Below are positions 1 to 12,186 of a stretch of 64,000 nt of DNA, piece after piece. Source of the DNA: Glycine soja (lineage: Eukaryota; Streptophyta; Magnoliopsida; Fabales; Fabaceae). The notes beneath the pieces were generated by a model, which ran no database searches, was not told the DNA's origin, and saw nothing but the letters and a program-made list of their open reading frames with translations. The DNA lies in the NCBI RefSeq assembly GCF_004193775.1, contig NC_041005.1, positions 9,922,501 to 9,986,500 of the forward strand, read 5' to 3'. The position numbers and the translations under genes were made by a program. Each line of letters opens with the position of its first letter. The first letter of the stretch is position 1.

Positions 1-457
1 TTTTCACTTTTGGGAGAGTTGAGTAGCCTTAATCAAAGTCCATGGAAGTCAATTATGGCAGTTGGCAAGTTTTTTCTATTCTAAATTTTGGAATCTTTAA
101 TTTTCTGGAGACTTTATTCAATTATCATCGGTCTTTTCTTTTTTCCTATGCAGAAATTTAGGGAGAGGCTATCTTTTGTAACCAAAAAATAAGAGTGAGA
201 GTATCATATTTAAATTAAAGTACGAAAGTCTTTTGAATAAAAGAGTATTTGTAGAATAACTTATAATTATCTTAAGTCAAAATAATTAATTAAACTTGTG
301 ACTTGTTAGTGCATGTTTAATTAAAATTGTTGTAACATGCATTCCAATACAGATTCAATGAATAAAAATAAAAGTAAGTGCATTGAAACTGGGTTATATG
401 TAAGAATTATCTTACAGTTCGTTTGTTGAAATTGGGTTTTGACGATCAAAATGTGAA
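1..457. other. AT-rich intergenic sequence
   Basis: No coding similarity, repeat boundary or RNA gene was seen. The stretch is AT-rich and leads directly into the LINE fragment. Confidence 0.5.
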
Positions 458-469
458 TTGAAATGTTTT

Positions 470-1128
470 ATTGAATATAATGGAGATGGTGTTGGTCCTA
501 TCCTTCCTCGAATCCAAGTTTTGAAAGCAAATATTTTTCTTAATGAGGATTTCTTGGAGGTCAATCTAGGGTATAATATTAATATAAGTTTTGTATGGCT
601 TAGAATCCACATTTCATGGGTTTTGATTAAAGGTCTAAGATGACGAGCTGGGAATGGAGAAAACGTAAGGGCGTGGACGGATCCTTGGCTAAGGTTAGAT
701 AATTCTTTTGCCCAAACTACACTTGATAGCATGCCAACTTTGAAGGTAGGTGATTTCTACAACTATGACTTGGAATCACGAGCTTCTTCAAGCAATTTTT
801 ATCTCACATGATTTACAAATTATTCAATCAATGCATTTATTTTCTACTGAAGATGATGATAAGGCGGTTTGGAAATTGAGTAGAGATGGCAAATACTCGG
901 ACAAATCGGCTTACTATCATGCCATGGAGAAAATTATTGATAATTCTCATTATAGAGTTCCTAATGATTGGTCACTCATTTGGAAGTTAAATATTCCCTT
1001 GAGAATCAAATTGTTGCTATGAAAATTGGCAATGAGATGTTTAGCAACAAGACCACGCTTTACCTAGAGGTGTTGAATGCCCTTTAATGTGTCCCCTTTG
1101 CCATGGACGCCCGGAGAATGGAGAATGA
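470..1128 (+). pseudogene. LINE (non-LTR) reverse transcriptase, C-terminal fragment
   Basis: Conceptual translation, with frame changes, gives the end of a plant LINE reverse transcriptase. In order there is the segment before the zinc domain (words like LKANIF..EDFLE..LGYN and SWVLIKGLR), then GNGENVRAWTDPWL at about 650-700, then WKLSRDGKYSDKSAYYHAM and IWKLNIPLRIK of the zf-RVT region, then RGVECPLMCPLCHGRPENGE at about 1060-1126. Two CxxC-type cysteines of the zf-RVT finger remain. The fragment is broken by frameshifts and stops and lacks the endonuclease and the catalytic RT core, so it is a 5'-truncated dead copy, as is usual for LINE insertions. Family is clear from motif order; the subfamily was not determined. 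Confidence 0.8.
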
Positions 1129-1670
1129 TCTAGAAGATTTGATTAATTGATTGTCTCGATTGTGATGTTTTTTTAATTTAGATAGCATCGATTGTGATGT
1201 TAGGTAAATATGAATTAGTTGAATAAATTATTTATTAACCTCAAAATTCTCATGGTGATTGAATATTTTTGGTATATAATGGCCACACGAAGATTGAAAT
1301 ATATGACCTTATGCATATCACTTTAAACTTATTATACTACTCGTGTTGATTAAACGATATTATATTAAGGAGGATAAATTAATTTCTTACATTTGGTTTC
1401 CTAAACTATGAAAAAAAAGCATTCAGATACACAATTTGACTTTGTGGAGAAATAAAAATGCAAATAGTTAATAAAGGTTTAAAAGCATGTAAATATAGTA
1501 ATGGAAATATTTAACTCTTTTACATTAATAAAATGTTAATTATATTTTACAGTATTCTCTAACTTTAGAGAAGAGTCAAATTAGCACTATAAGTACACAT
1601 GCTTTCTCTGTATCTATCTCGATCTCTACCTCTCCTCTCTCCCTTCCCACACACATGCACACTTGTAATT

Positions 1671-1739
<69 letters not shown>

Positions 1740-2949
1740 GACCACACTTGTAGATTGACTTGTGAAATGATGCAATTTAAAGTTCAATAAAGTAAACTTT
1801 AAAAGCAATATATAATTAAATTTTAAAAGAAAATGCTTAAATCTAAAGAAATCATTTTAAATTGAAAGAATATTTTAAAAGAAAAAGACTGTAAAGTGCA
1901 CTTAATCTATAGGCAAAATTTCGAAATTAAAAAAAATGAGAAAAAAATGCATAAATTAAACTACTTGAATGTAATTGACTTTTTTTTTTACAGAAGAATG
2001 TAACAAATGACTTGAAACTGAAATGTGGGCAAATTTAAATGGAAAAACTAACAATTGTAAATTAGTTTCTGTAAAGTTATTTATATGTTAAAAGCTAACA
2101 ATTTAAATGGAAAAACTGAAATGTAAAGTTTCTGTAAAATTAAACTTGCAAGCTGCACATATTGTAAATTTTTGAAAAGGTAAATGGCAAGAAATTAAAT
2201 TGAGAGCCAGTGTCAAGAAACAGGGAATGTAAATTGAAACTTGAAAGAAGAAAGAAGTAGAAGATGATTTACTTAAAATAAATGATTAGGAATGTAAAAT
2301 GAAAACTAAATGGAAGAAATGTAAAGAGACTTGCATGTAAATTTGGTTGGAAACATACATGTAACTCTTTGAAGTTTGAACCAATAGTAATTTGATGTAT
2401 GAGGCATGTTAGGTGTTACAAAGCGTTTGTGTAATGTGTTTCGATAACAAAAATGAATTATAAGAGTTCTATTTATAGATTGATTGAGAGTAAAGAAATC
2501 TGATACAGATCATATATATGCTAAGTTGTCTAGGTTAAGCCGTCTAGGATTGACTAACTGAGATCATTCTCAATCCGTCTAACACCTGATAACTATATAT
2601 AACAATAGTCTGACTTGGAGCGGTGAATGTTATGAATTTTATAATTTTTAATTAATTAATTAATGTGGGTTATATTATATTATAATATTTATGAGTTATT
2701 TATATTTTTTATGGGTTCAATATAAGTGATTTAATTTAGTGAGTCTATTAGATTATTATTAGAAAATTAATATGTTCTTAATAAGTAGAAACCGGTTTGG
2801 CTTGACTTTTGTTGAGAAATTTGGACATGATTTGGTTGAAAAAGATCACAAAACCAATTGTTCTTTATAATTGTTAAGTCCGATGCGTACTATGGACCTA
2901 GGTATTCTTCATAACCCCTCATGATCATCTAATGTAATGTGTTCTTGGT
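1129..2949. other. AT-rich intergenic sequence
   Basis: No gene is supported. Apart from the TA microsatellite it holds A-rich sequence with many scattered copies of ATGTAAA-like words (about 1900-2400). Possible leader or LTR remains of the downstream copia element may lie at about 2627-2949, but no paired LTR was found. Confidence 0.45.
1676..1735. repeat. (TA)n microsatellite
   Basis: About 30 uninterrupted TA units. Short open frames rich in alternating Tyr-Ile across it are repeat artefacts. Confidence 0.97.
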
Positions 2950-5225
2950 AATTATTGGTATTTTATAAGGATACCCTCAAATTTCAACAAGTGATTCTAA
3001 TGAGGCAAATATTGAGAAATGGACCGTTCCAATCGATGATCATGAAGTGCTTTATTCCAGAAGCGTTTTGGGACCGAAGGGTGAAAATGCAAAGAAATTT
3101 CTTGAGAAAATTGAATAATACTTTGCCAAAAACGAGAAGGCAGAGGAGAGTAACCTTTTGGCTAAACTCATCTCCATGAAGTATAAGGATAAAAGTAATA
3201 TAAGGGAGTGCATAATGAAAAATGTCCAACTTGGCATCAAAACTAAAAGCACTTACGCTAGAGCTTGGTGAAGATCTGCTAGTGGATTTAGTTTTCATCT
3301 CACTTCCTGCATACTTTGGGTAATTCAAAGTGAGTTATAACACCCAGAAGGACAAATGGCCACTTAATGAGCTTATATCTCATTATGTGCAAGAGGAAGA
3401 GAGGTTGCAGAGAGATAGATTTAAAAGTGCTAATTTAATTTCGACATCTCAGAATAAGAAAACTAAGGGTGTTGTGGAAGGGTCTTCTCAACAAAAGAAA
3501 CAAAAGAAAGATGAAAATTTTACCTACTACTTCTTCAAGAAGTCTGGACACATGAAAAAGTGTCCAAGGTATGTTGCATGACGTGTTAAGAAAGGTAAAT
3601 CTCTAGTTCTTGTTTGTTCCGGAGTTAATTTAGCTTTTGTGCCTAAAGATACTTGGTGGGTGGGTTCTTGTGCTACTACTCAAGCGTAACCATGCAGGGT
3701 TGTCTGTGGAGCCGACTACATGACAAGTGACGATGAAAGATTCATATTTATGGGTGACGACAAAAGGGTTGCAGTGAAGGCTATATGAACTTTTAGATTA
3801 CAGTTGAAAACTAGATTTTATTTGGATTTATTTGAGACTTTTGTTGTACTATCTTTTAGACGGAATTTGATTTCAATTTCTAGTTTGGACAAATTTGGTT
3901 TTTCTTGTTCATTTGGAGATAATAAAATTAGTCTTTACCAAGATTCAAATTTGATTGGTTCCAGTTCTTTAATTGATCATCTATATATGCTAGATGTTAT
4001 TTGTTCCTACAATGAAATAATGCAAACAAACTCATGTGGTACAAAACAAAAATGAAATGAGAATTCAACCACCTTATGACACAAATGCTTAGGTCATATC
4101 TCTAAATAGAGAATTCAAAGACTTGTGTCGGATGAAATTCTTGAACCTTTATATTCATCAAACTTTAAAGTCCATGTTGAATGCATAAATGGAAAATGAA
4201 CAAACATGAGGAAATTAGGTGTCGAAAGAGCTAAAGACGTCTTGGAACTAGTACATACGAGCATTTGTGGTCCTATTCCAACATCTTCTTGGAATGGACA
4301 ATAATATTTTATCTTGTTCATAGATGACTACTCTGGATACGGTTACCTATATTTGATACATGAGAAATCTCAATCCCTAAATGTTTTTAAGAGTTTCAAG
4401 GTTGAAGTTGAACTTCAACTTGGAAAGAAAATTAAAGTTGTCAAATTTGATCGTGGTGGTAAGTACTATGGCAAATATGATGAATTAGGAGAACAATGTC
4501 CAGAACCTTTTGCATTTTTTTGAAAAGAGTGTGGAATTGTTCTACAATACACTATGTTAGGAAAACCTAGCATGAATGGTGTAACAAAATGACGAAATCA
4601 AACTCTTACAGATATGGTTAGAAGTATGGTTAGTCATTTTTCTTTTCCAGAGTCGCTTAGGGAAGAAGCCTTAAAGACCGCAACTTACATCCTTAATAGG
4701 GTGCCAAGTAAAGCAATTAACAAAACCCCTTATGAAATTTGGACTAGCAAAAAGCCAAGCATTAAACACTTGCATATTTGGGGTTGTTTGATTGAGGCAC
4801 AACCTTATAGGCCACATGAAAGAAAGTTGAATTTAAGAACAATTAGCTACTATTTTGTTGGTTATGTCGAACGCTCTTAGGGCTATAAGTTTCACGGTCC
4901 CATTTTAAGATCCTTTTTTGAAATGGGAAATAAGAGATTTCTTGAGAAAGTTGAGTTTAGGAAGGAAGAGAACATAAGGAATGTTGCCTTTAAGGAAGAA
5001 CCTGTTATTGACAATGCTCAAGTCCTTATACCTATTACTGTTCAAGAAACAACTCTAATAATAGAAAACAATGTCCCAATTATTGTTGATGACATTGTTC
5101 AAGAATAAGACAACAATGAGGTTCTCCCTCAAATACTTATACAACAACCTCAAGAAATGTCATTAAGGAGATCTGTTAGAAAGAGGAGAAGTTCAATCCC
5201 TGATGATAATATGTATTTCTTTGGG
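2950..5225 (+). pseudogene. Ty1/copia gag-pol remnant (gag, protease, integrase)
   Basis: Several frames in series read as a copia polyprotein. Gag-like sequence runs from about 2950 and includes QVEEER-type text at 3390-3430. The zinc knuckle FKKSGHMKKCP (about 3530-3570) has lost its first cysteines (CYFC is read as YYFF). The protease segment at 3640-3690 reads WWVGSCATT in place of a D-S/T-G core. The pre-integrase region follows at 3800-4250, then an integrase core: FIDDYSGYGYLYLIHEKSQ at 4318, KFDRGGKYYGKYD at 4441 and the NG..RNQT block at 4570. After the segment ending near 5222 (RRSVRKRRSS) the similarity stops, so RT and RNase H are absent. Many stops and frameshifts make it non-functional. 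No paired LTRs were found. It is of a different copia lineage from the element at 14567-19217. Confidence 0.85.
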
Positions 5226-5797
5226 GTAATGCAAACTTTTCTATTAATTATTCAACAATTTTCTCTGCTAGAATCCCACCTTATACTTCTTAACCAAATC
5301 AACCAAATCATGTAAGCTCGTTATGAAATAGTACTTTGATACAATGTGCCTTTCAAGTTCAACTTCCATATGCATTAATAAATGAAGCTTATGTACTTGT
5401 CTCTATATTCAGGTGATGAGAAAATTGTTAATCATTCTCTTGGACCAGTCCATGCGAGCCATGGTATGTCATTGCTAATCATCACCTTTATAACAAAAAA
5501 GTAGTTTGTAAAAGAGAAAAGGAAGGTTAGGTTAAATATGTTTTTACTCCTTATAAATATAGAAAATTTTGGTTTTATCCTTTAATTTTCTTTTTGGTTG
5601 GTTTTGATCTTCATAATTTTTTGAACAATCCCTATTACTATTTATTTTGGTATTTATGACATGCATTTAGAAATGTCACATTAGTGACAATTCTAGCATG
5701 TCATGTGGCGTGACTTGTAGTGGTTGTTGGTTTAGTATTATAGTGGTTGCTGTAGTTAGTTGGGTTTGGAAGATAACTTATGATAAACATTACATGA
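5226..5797. other. Intergenic sequence with a truncated repeat arm
   Basis: No gene is supported. A T-rich block at about 5527-5720 begins GGTTAAATATGTTTTT-like and continues as alternating 'TTTTGGTTT' text. This resembles one arm of the long palindromic, Mutator-like MITEs common in legumes. The matching inverted arm was not seen, so the class is an inference. Confidence 0.4.
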
Positions 5798-5848
5798 ACT
5801 GTGTTTGCTTACGGTGTGATGAGTAGTGGTAAGACACATACTATGCAG
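5798..5848 (+). pseudogene. Kinesin motor P-loop exon scrap
   Basis: Seventeen codons read TVFAYGVMSSGKTHTMQ and are followed at once by a GTAAGT splice donor at 5849. This is the ATP-binding P-loop of a plant kinesin motor domain (consensus FAYGxTxSGKTxTM). The GVxSSGKTHTM form resembles the kinesin-7/MKRP type. The sequence upstream is out of frame with stops and no other motor motifs (such as SSRSH or LAGSE) were found nearby. It is therefore an isolated captured or relic exon end. The expected T after GV is M. Family call is firm for the motif, origin unknown. Confidence 0.7.
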
Positions 5849-6045
5849 GTAAGTTTCACTTTTAAAATTAATGTTTTTGATTTTTAGCTTTGTTATTTGG
5901 AGTATATACGATGGAAGTCAAGTTGTTATGTTTTACCTCTTCATCATATTGCAAAATTTTTTGATACATCATATTGCAACATAAATCTGTCATTTAAATA
6001 TAAATTAGTAAAATATGCATATTTTTATAAGGGGTGTTGTCTTTT

Positions 6046-6506
6046 TACTCCCTTTGTTTCAAAAGTATTTGGCCATTTAGAAATTGTTTTGCTTCAATTT
6101 ATCTCTAGCTTTAGGATTTTAATAAAATATTTAATGAGTTTATTTTATACACTATCAATATGATACTCATTACACGATTATAAATCATGGTAGGTATAAT
6201 TTTAAAACTAGTTAAGAGTTAACCAAGTCACCATACTTGTCAATTTGTGATTAGATAATATTGTATAAATCAAGTTATATTTTTTTCACCTCTATCCATA
6301 TATCTTAATATCTTCAATAAGTGCATATTGGTTTAGCCTATTTTGGAGAATGATAAAATTTTTTTTAATGAAGTGACAATACTATTGGTATTTTTAATGA
6401 AGATAAGTTAGTCAAATGTGTATTGTTATTGATACTATTTTATAATTTTCTTGATCCTTATGAGTGAATAACCTTGAACCGTGTATATTTTGAATGAAAG
6501 AGAGTA
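6046..6506. mobile_element. Stowaway-like MITE (Tc1/mariner type)
   Basis: The left end TACTCCCTTTGTTTCAAAAG and the reverse complement of the right end (TACTCTCTTTCATTCAAAAT) match at about 16 of 20 positions. Both ends are bounded by TA, the expected target duplication. The interior is AT-rich and non-coding. The terminal CTCCCTTTGTTTCAAAA is close to the Stowaway consensus CTCCCTCCGTTTCAAAA. The element is longer (about 460 bp) than typical Stowaway copies. Confidence 0.65.
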
Positions 6507-6946
6507 GTTCTTATGTCTCATAGGCTATTTGTCAATTTTCAATTGTGAGGTCTTTTTGATAAGTTACTAATTTGCTCTGCTTTCAATTTTCTAATACAAA
6601 TAAAACATATGCGACATGAGACTAACTTTCGTGTAAGCATTTAAGTTCATAATCATTCTTATCATATGTTGAAAATTTGAATGGCACTTGAAAGACACGG
6701 GAATTGGTGATTGAGTTAAAAGAAGTACAACTAAAATTAGTAGAAAAGAAACATTTTTATTAGTATAAAGGTATGATTATTAACAGAAATAAACCTTTTT
6801 TTATTAATTTAATATAAAGGTACAATAAGTTAGCTTTGGAAAAAGGTCTTGTACTCGGATAGTGGAACTGAATCATTTGATTTGAGAGTAGATCCTTAAT
6901 CATCACATAAAACTAGTAGCCATTTTTATTGTTGATTTATTACTTG
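6507..6946. other. AT-rich intergenic sequence
   Basis: Nothing recognisable between the MITE and the Helitron 5' end. Confidence 0.5.
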
Positions 6947-6972
6947 TCTATACTAAGTCTTATAAAAGAGAT
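6947..6972 (+). other. Helitron 5' terminus
   Basis: TCTATACTAAG followed by TCTTATAAAAGAGA matches the conserved first bases of plant Helitrons. The preceding base is G where A is expected at an A/T insertion site. Confidence 0.6.
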
Positions 6973-7099
6973 GTATATGGAAATGCCTAATATGCCCATG
7001 CTCCAGGTGGTGACACGTGTCCCCCTGCAATTAATAGAATTGAAATTTTGAAAATTTTCTAAGCTTGACGCGTGACCCTACAACTGTCCATTTCTCCTG

Positions 7100-9535
7100 T
7101 GTCTCTTCCTTTCTTTCTTTTTCTATTTTCTTCTCTTCTCTTCCGATTTGAACACAACCAGCCACAAGAAAGTCATTTTTCTTTCCGCTTCAAGCTTTGG
7201 TTGCTCCACGTGCCTCCTTCTCCAGCCTTCTCCTGTTGTTTCCTCTGAACTGCGTTTCATCATTTCCTCACCTTCTCCCGTTTGCTTTTTTTTTTCTTCA
7301 TTTTTGTGGTCCGTTTCTTCCAGCTTCACTTGTCATTGAGTTTTCCCCTTGCTGAGGTTTTCCATTTTCTATTTGCTACACGAGGTTTCCTTCGTGCTTT
7401 CTTTCTTCTCCATTTTTGTGGTCTGTCTCTTCCATCTTCACTTCTATTTTTTGCTTTGATTTTCTGTTGAGTTTTTGTTGTTATGCATGTTTTCTTCTTA
7501 ACTGATAGTTATTTTTTTCTTAATGATTTTTTTACTTTGTTTTTGGTTCCTTTTTTATCTTTCCGCTTACCAGGCTATCGATGAAGAAGCATCTTGCAGG
7601 CAAGTTTTTTTCCCTTTTCCTGTTGTGCATGTTTGTTTTGGTATTATTTGTCTCTATTTCCAAGGTTTTAATTTTGTTTGTTGTTATGCATGTTTTCTTC
7701 TTAATAATAATTATTTTTTGTTATGCTGTTGCTCATTTTTTGTTGAGTGGAAAAGTTTTGACTTTTGCTTCCTGTCGTGCTTGGTTTTGTTGTTGTGCAT
7801 TTTTTCGATGGCAAACGAGGTTTTACTTTTCTTTTCCTGTTGTTCTTCTCATGCATATTTTCTTTTTGTTCTGATGCATGTTAAGTTTTTGTTTTCCTAT
7901 GTTTTTGGTCCCTTTGTTGTTGTCCATTTTTTGTTGAATGGAAAAGTTTTGACTTTTGCTTCCCTTTTTTATAATTTTATTGATGGTCTAACTTTTATCC
8001 GATTTCTTTAGAATCAATTGGGTTTTGATGATTTTTAATTGTAGGTTTCTTGGTGTTGTTTGTGCATTGTACATTATTATTTCTACATGTTCTGGTGAGA
8101 TGCGCTTCCATTATTATCTCTACATTGGTGCTTTTTGTGAGCTGTTGCATTTAGTTTTGTTGAGCCTATTTGAAGTGCCCCTAAAACCCTGTTTGGATCA
8201 ACTTATGTACTTAACTCTTATAAAAGTTGTCTCATCTAACTTATGGGAGGAGTTTAATTCATTTTACTTTCTTATTTTCTTCTTTTACAAGTGCTTATGA
8301 AGGAGGTAGTCTCAATCGGGCGTAAATCACTATTTTTGCCTAATTTTTTTGCTTAATGATGGATAGACATCGCACAAAGCAGACTAATTTTTTTCCCTTT
8401 TGATGTTATGCATGTTTGCTTCTATTTGCAAAGTTCTAATTTTGTTTGTTGTTATGCATGTTTTTTTCTTAACTAATACTTATTTTTCCCGATTGTGACA
8501 TTGATCTTGGCTACCTAATATGGTATTTAACAATGGAACTATGCATGCTTTACTTTTTTAATAATATCTCTCTTTTCTTTTCTTTTCTTGGCTGGTATAT
8601 TGCCTGTCTCGGATTTATTATTTGTGGTAAATTTTTTTATCTCCACTGATAATCTGTTTTTGTTACACAAGTTTCATTTCCGTTATGTAGTTTTCATAGT
8701 CCTTTTCTCTTTATGCCTTTGATTGTATTAGTGCGCTTAAGATTACCAATTTACCATGTGATGAGTTTTTTTGCTTTTGTTGTTGTGCATGTTTGTTTCG
8801 GTACTATTTGTCTCTATTTGCAAGGTTTTAATTTTGTTTGTTGTTATGCATGTTTTCTTCTTAATAATAGTTATTTTTTTTTTACTGATTTTTCATCTTT
8901 GTCTTTGGTTCTTTTTTATTTTCCCGGGCTATCGACCAAGAAGCATCCAACAGGCAAATTTTTTTCCCTTTTGCCGTCATGCATGTTTGTTTTATTACTA
9001 TTTATTTTTATTTGCAAGGTTTTATTTTTGTTTGTTGTTATGCATGTTTTCTTCTTAACTAATAGTTATTTTTTCCAGTTGTGGCATTGATCTTGACTGC
9101 CTGATATGGTATTTAAGACTCCAGGCAAGTTATTTTCCCTTTTACTGTTGTGCATGTTTATTTCGGTATTGTCCCTATTTGCAAGATTTTAATTTTGTTT
9201 GTTTTTATGCATGTTTTCTTCTTAACTAATAGTTATTTTTTCTTATTGATTTTTCTGGTTTGTTTTTGATTCCTTTTTTATTTTCCCGCTTACCAGGCTA
9301 TCGACGAAGAACTCTATTTGCAAGGTTTTAATTTTGTTTGTTCTTATGAATGTTTTCTTCTTAACTAATAGTTATTTTTCTCGGTTGTGACATTGATCCT
9401 GCCTGATATGGTATTTAAGAATGGAACTATGCATGCTTTACTTTTTCAATAATATCTCTCTTTTCTTTTTCTTGGGTGATATATTCCCTGTCTCGGATTT
9501 ATTATTTTTTAACAGTTCAATAATATCTCTTTTTT
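7100..9535. repeat. T-rich intron-like block with six diverged direct repeats
   Basis: A core of about 60 bp, TTTGCAAGGTTTTAATTTTG followed by TTTGTTGTTATGCATG and TTTTCTTCTTAA, recurs at about 7650, 8418, 8815, 9014, 9175 and 9313. Several copies are preceded by GCTATCGA(T/C)GAAGAA and AGGCAAGTTTTTTTCCC. A shorter unit (AATAATATCTCTTTTC...TTTTTTAACAG) is repeated at 8558, 9449 and across the CACTA insertion (9516/13985). Hydrophobic open frames here are by-products of T-richness. The block looks like an expanded 5'UTR or intron of the captured NHX segment. Confidence 0.7.
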
Positions 9536-9672
9536 CACTACTGGAAAACGCGTATTCTACATCGGTCAGAATCGCGATTCAACAACGGTGCTTGACCGTT
9601 TTTGATTATAATGATGTTGAAACTTAAAAATTTCAACGGTCCATAAGCAAACGTTGTAGTAAGCTGTTTTTT

Positions 9673-9950
9673 TTCTACATCGATGCTGACGTAGGCACCG
9701 ATGTAGTAAGATTAGTTTCTACATCGTTTTTTAATTAAGAAACGATGTTGATCCCCTATTTTCTACATCGGTGCTGACGTAGGCACCGATGTAGTAAGAT
9801 TAGTTTCTACATCGTTTTTTAATTAAGAAACGATGTTGATCCCCTATTTTCTACATCTATGTAGTAAGCTACGCTTTCTAAGTCGTTTTGCAGAAAGAAA
9901 CGATGTTGAAATATGATATTTCTACATCGGTGGTGACGTCAGCACCGATG
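9673..9950. repeat. CACTA-1 subterminal tandem repeat (88-bp period)
   Basis: Units begin TTCTACATCG at 9673, 9761 and 9849. The first two differ at about one base and the third is degenerate. Each contains the short inverted pair CATCGGTGC/GCACCGATG and AACGATGT. Such ACATCG-rich subterminal arrays are typical transposase-binding regions of CACTA elements. Confidence 0.9.
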
Positions 9951-10074
9951 TAAAAACATGTTTAACCTGCAGAGTAATTTGAGGTTATTTAAACTAAATA
10001 ATTTATAATATGATAAAATTATCTATAAATAAAATTATATAAGATATTAAAAAAAACTTGAGTAGAGAAATTTG

Positions 10075-11851
10075 CTAGCTGGTGAATACACGAATTATAT
10101 GCGAATTAGCATATGCAACAGCTGATTTGAGAAGTTTCAGCTTCCAAAGAAGAGTATCCCTTGGTATAATATCAGCCAGCTCCTGATAATAGATAACACA
10201 GTAAACTACAGATTGACAGTTCAATATAATCCCATATTATATGGACTTTAAGAATTTGTCTAGAAAATAAAACAAGGAAAAGGGAAAGAGGAAAAAGACA
10301 AGACAGATACTACTACAATCTAGAAAATAAGAGGGATACTTTAACAACCATAAGGTTTACCAACAAGGTGAAAAAGAAAGCTTCATAATTGTGTACGTGT
10401 TAGTGTGTTACCATAATTTAGGAGCTAAATCCATGCCAAAAGCTTGTTATTCTTGTCAATTAACTAAAATTAGATACAATATAGCCAATAGCCCTTAACA
10501 TCAAGTAAAAGAACAAAGAGACAGAGAGACCAAAGGACAGAATATCAAAAGATTCTTACAGGAAGACACGGCAGCAATGCAGTAATGTTGTATGACAATT
10601 GTTCAATTTTTTTGGCAGGAGGAAGCTTATTTTCAATACTGACTGATGCCATCTTCACTGGATCACCTGATGTTGTTAAATATAACAATGTATATGAATT
10701 AATAACAGATATATGTGCAAGTTTGTTATGATACTGATATCAAGATATCTTGTTGAGCATCATTCAGTTGTACCAGAACATAGAGATTAGGCCTTTTTGT
10801 TTTCCATTTGGTTGTTATCCGCCTAGTAATGTGCTACACTAGTGTACATATATGTATCATCACTTGTACTCTGATATCTTGAAATTCCTTTTTTAAATGT
10901 ACTAAGAAATTCCTTTTATAATAGAAGTTTTTATTTCTTAAGCATAATCCACAAGTTTTTATTTGCAAATGAATTATATCTTCATGAAAATGTAACAACT
11001 AGAATCTGAAGTAAACAGATTAATTACCCATGATAAAACTAAGAAGAAAGGAATGAAAAAAAATCTTATTGAATTTAACTTGAATTTAAATTTAAAAATA
11101 GTATTATAGCTTATTGGACCACTGAACCATAAATTTTTTGTTTGAGATATTTAATCTTTTGGCATGAAAAAAGTGTTTTAGAGAAACATCAACTAATAAT
11201 ATAAAAAAATATTCAAATTCATATTCTTAGAACCCTCTATAAAAATTGTCACTGTGGAAAAAGATATATGAATAACATAGCTGTTCGGATAATTCCTATA
11301 TCTACATGGCAATGCAATTTCGCAGTTGCCCATAACCACACACATATATATATGTACATGATATGATATGTATATGAACATGAAGTATAAAAATTTTCTA
11401 GTCGCATATATAGCAGTACTTATCAATGGATCAGTACTTCCTGAGAGCTGGGACAACTTTGCATAATGAACCTAATATTTGTGCTTAATGTTTTGACAGC
11501 TGGAATGGAAATGAGATGCAGGCCATCTTAACATAAATGAAACTTACTACAATCTGATTCAATGTCACCTTTATTTTTAAGTAAGGAGATGCAGGTCTTC
11601 TAGCACCTTAAGAAAAAAAATATAAATAACTAAAGCAAAGAGTATGAATCACCTTTATTTTTAAGTAAGTTTTTTTATCTTGGAGATTTTTCCAAAGAAT
11701 TGCAGATGCATCAACTGAATCAGGGTCAGGCGTTTGAAGTTGTGATTTTAAAAATGTTGCTCCATTTGACTCTCTAAACATAAACTGCACCCTATAGCTG
11801 GGAGTTTCATAAACCTGATTGGAATTAAAAACAATTGCATCTGGGCTCCAC
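10075..11851 (-). pseudogene. Three captured exons of an unidentified gene
   Basis: Exon X1 (11851-11653) starts after a TATAG acceptor and encodes about 66 residues (WSPDAIVFNSNQVYETPSYR, then VQFMFRESNGATFLKSQ and ILWKNLQDKKTYLK), ending at a GT donor. X2 (10666-10560) lies between CAG and GTAAG and encodes GDPVKMASVSIENKLPP...YNITALLPCLP. X3 (10182-10075) follows a CAG acceptor in the matching phase, encodes ELADIIPRDTLLWKLKLLKS and ends ...IIRVFTS with a TAG stop. X2 to X3 is phase-compatible; X1 to X2 is not, so an exon may be missing. All three frames are open and the splice sites are good, so capture seems recent. The source protein was not recognised; X3 is probably its C-terminus. 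Confidence 0.6.
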
Positions 11852-12186
11852 CTATAAAGAAAAAAAATGATACATCTCATGATCTCAATGTGGCCATCAT
11901 AAGCAATTGTTTTGCTTAATTTTTAAATCCTCTTATCTTGGCATTTGAATTGGACATTTGAGTTGCTTAATGTTGTCACTGGACCTTTGACAGAAAATCT
12001 AATAGAAGTTTATTTATTTATCCAAAATAAAATAAAAAAGTTCTGTACAAACACTGGAAGGCACCTTGTAAGATAACAATGTCACAGGCATTATGGTGAT
12101 AGCAAAGCCAACAACTAGTTCAGTATAAAGAACACAAAGGAAATTATTTGCAGTAAGCTGTAAGGTTATATCTTTTATAGACTGAC

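Noticed and set aside
1565..1808. Two short minus-strand frames rich in Tyr-Ile
   Set aside because: They are translations of the TA microsatellite.
8175..8290. Block starting CCCTGTTTGGATCAACTTAT resembling a MITE end
   Set aside because: No inverted partner or target duplication could be found.
7123..9090. Several hydrophobic open frames rich in Phe, Leu, Cys (for example 7523-8011)
   Set aside because: They arise from T-rich, intron-like repeated DNA. No family motif, and the frames change between repeat copies.
9673..9950. Regular repeats resembling a CRISPR array
   Set aside because: They are tandem subterminal repeats of a plant CACTA element with no distinct spacers; plant nuclear DNA.
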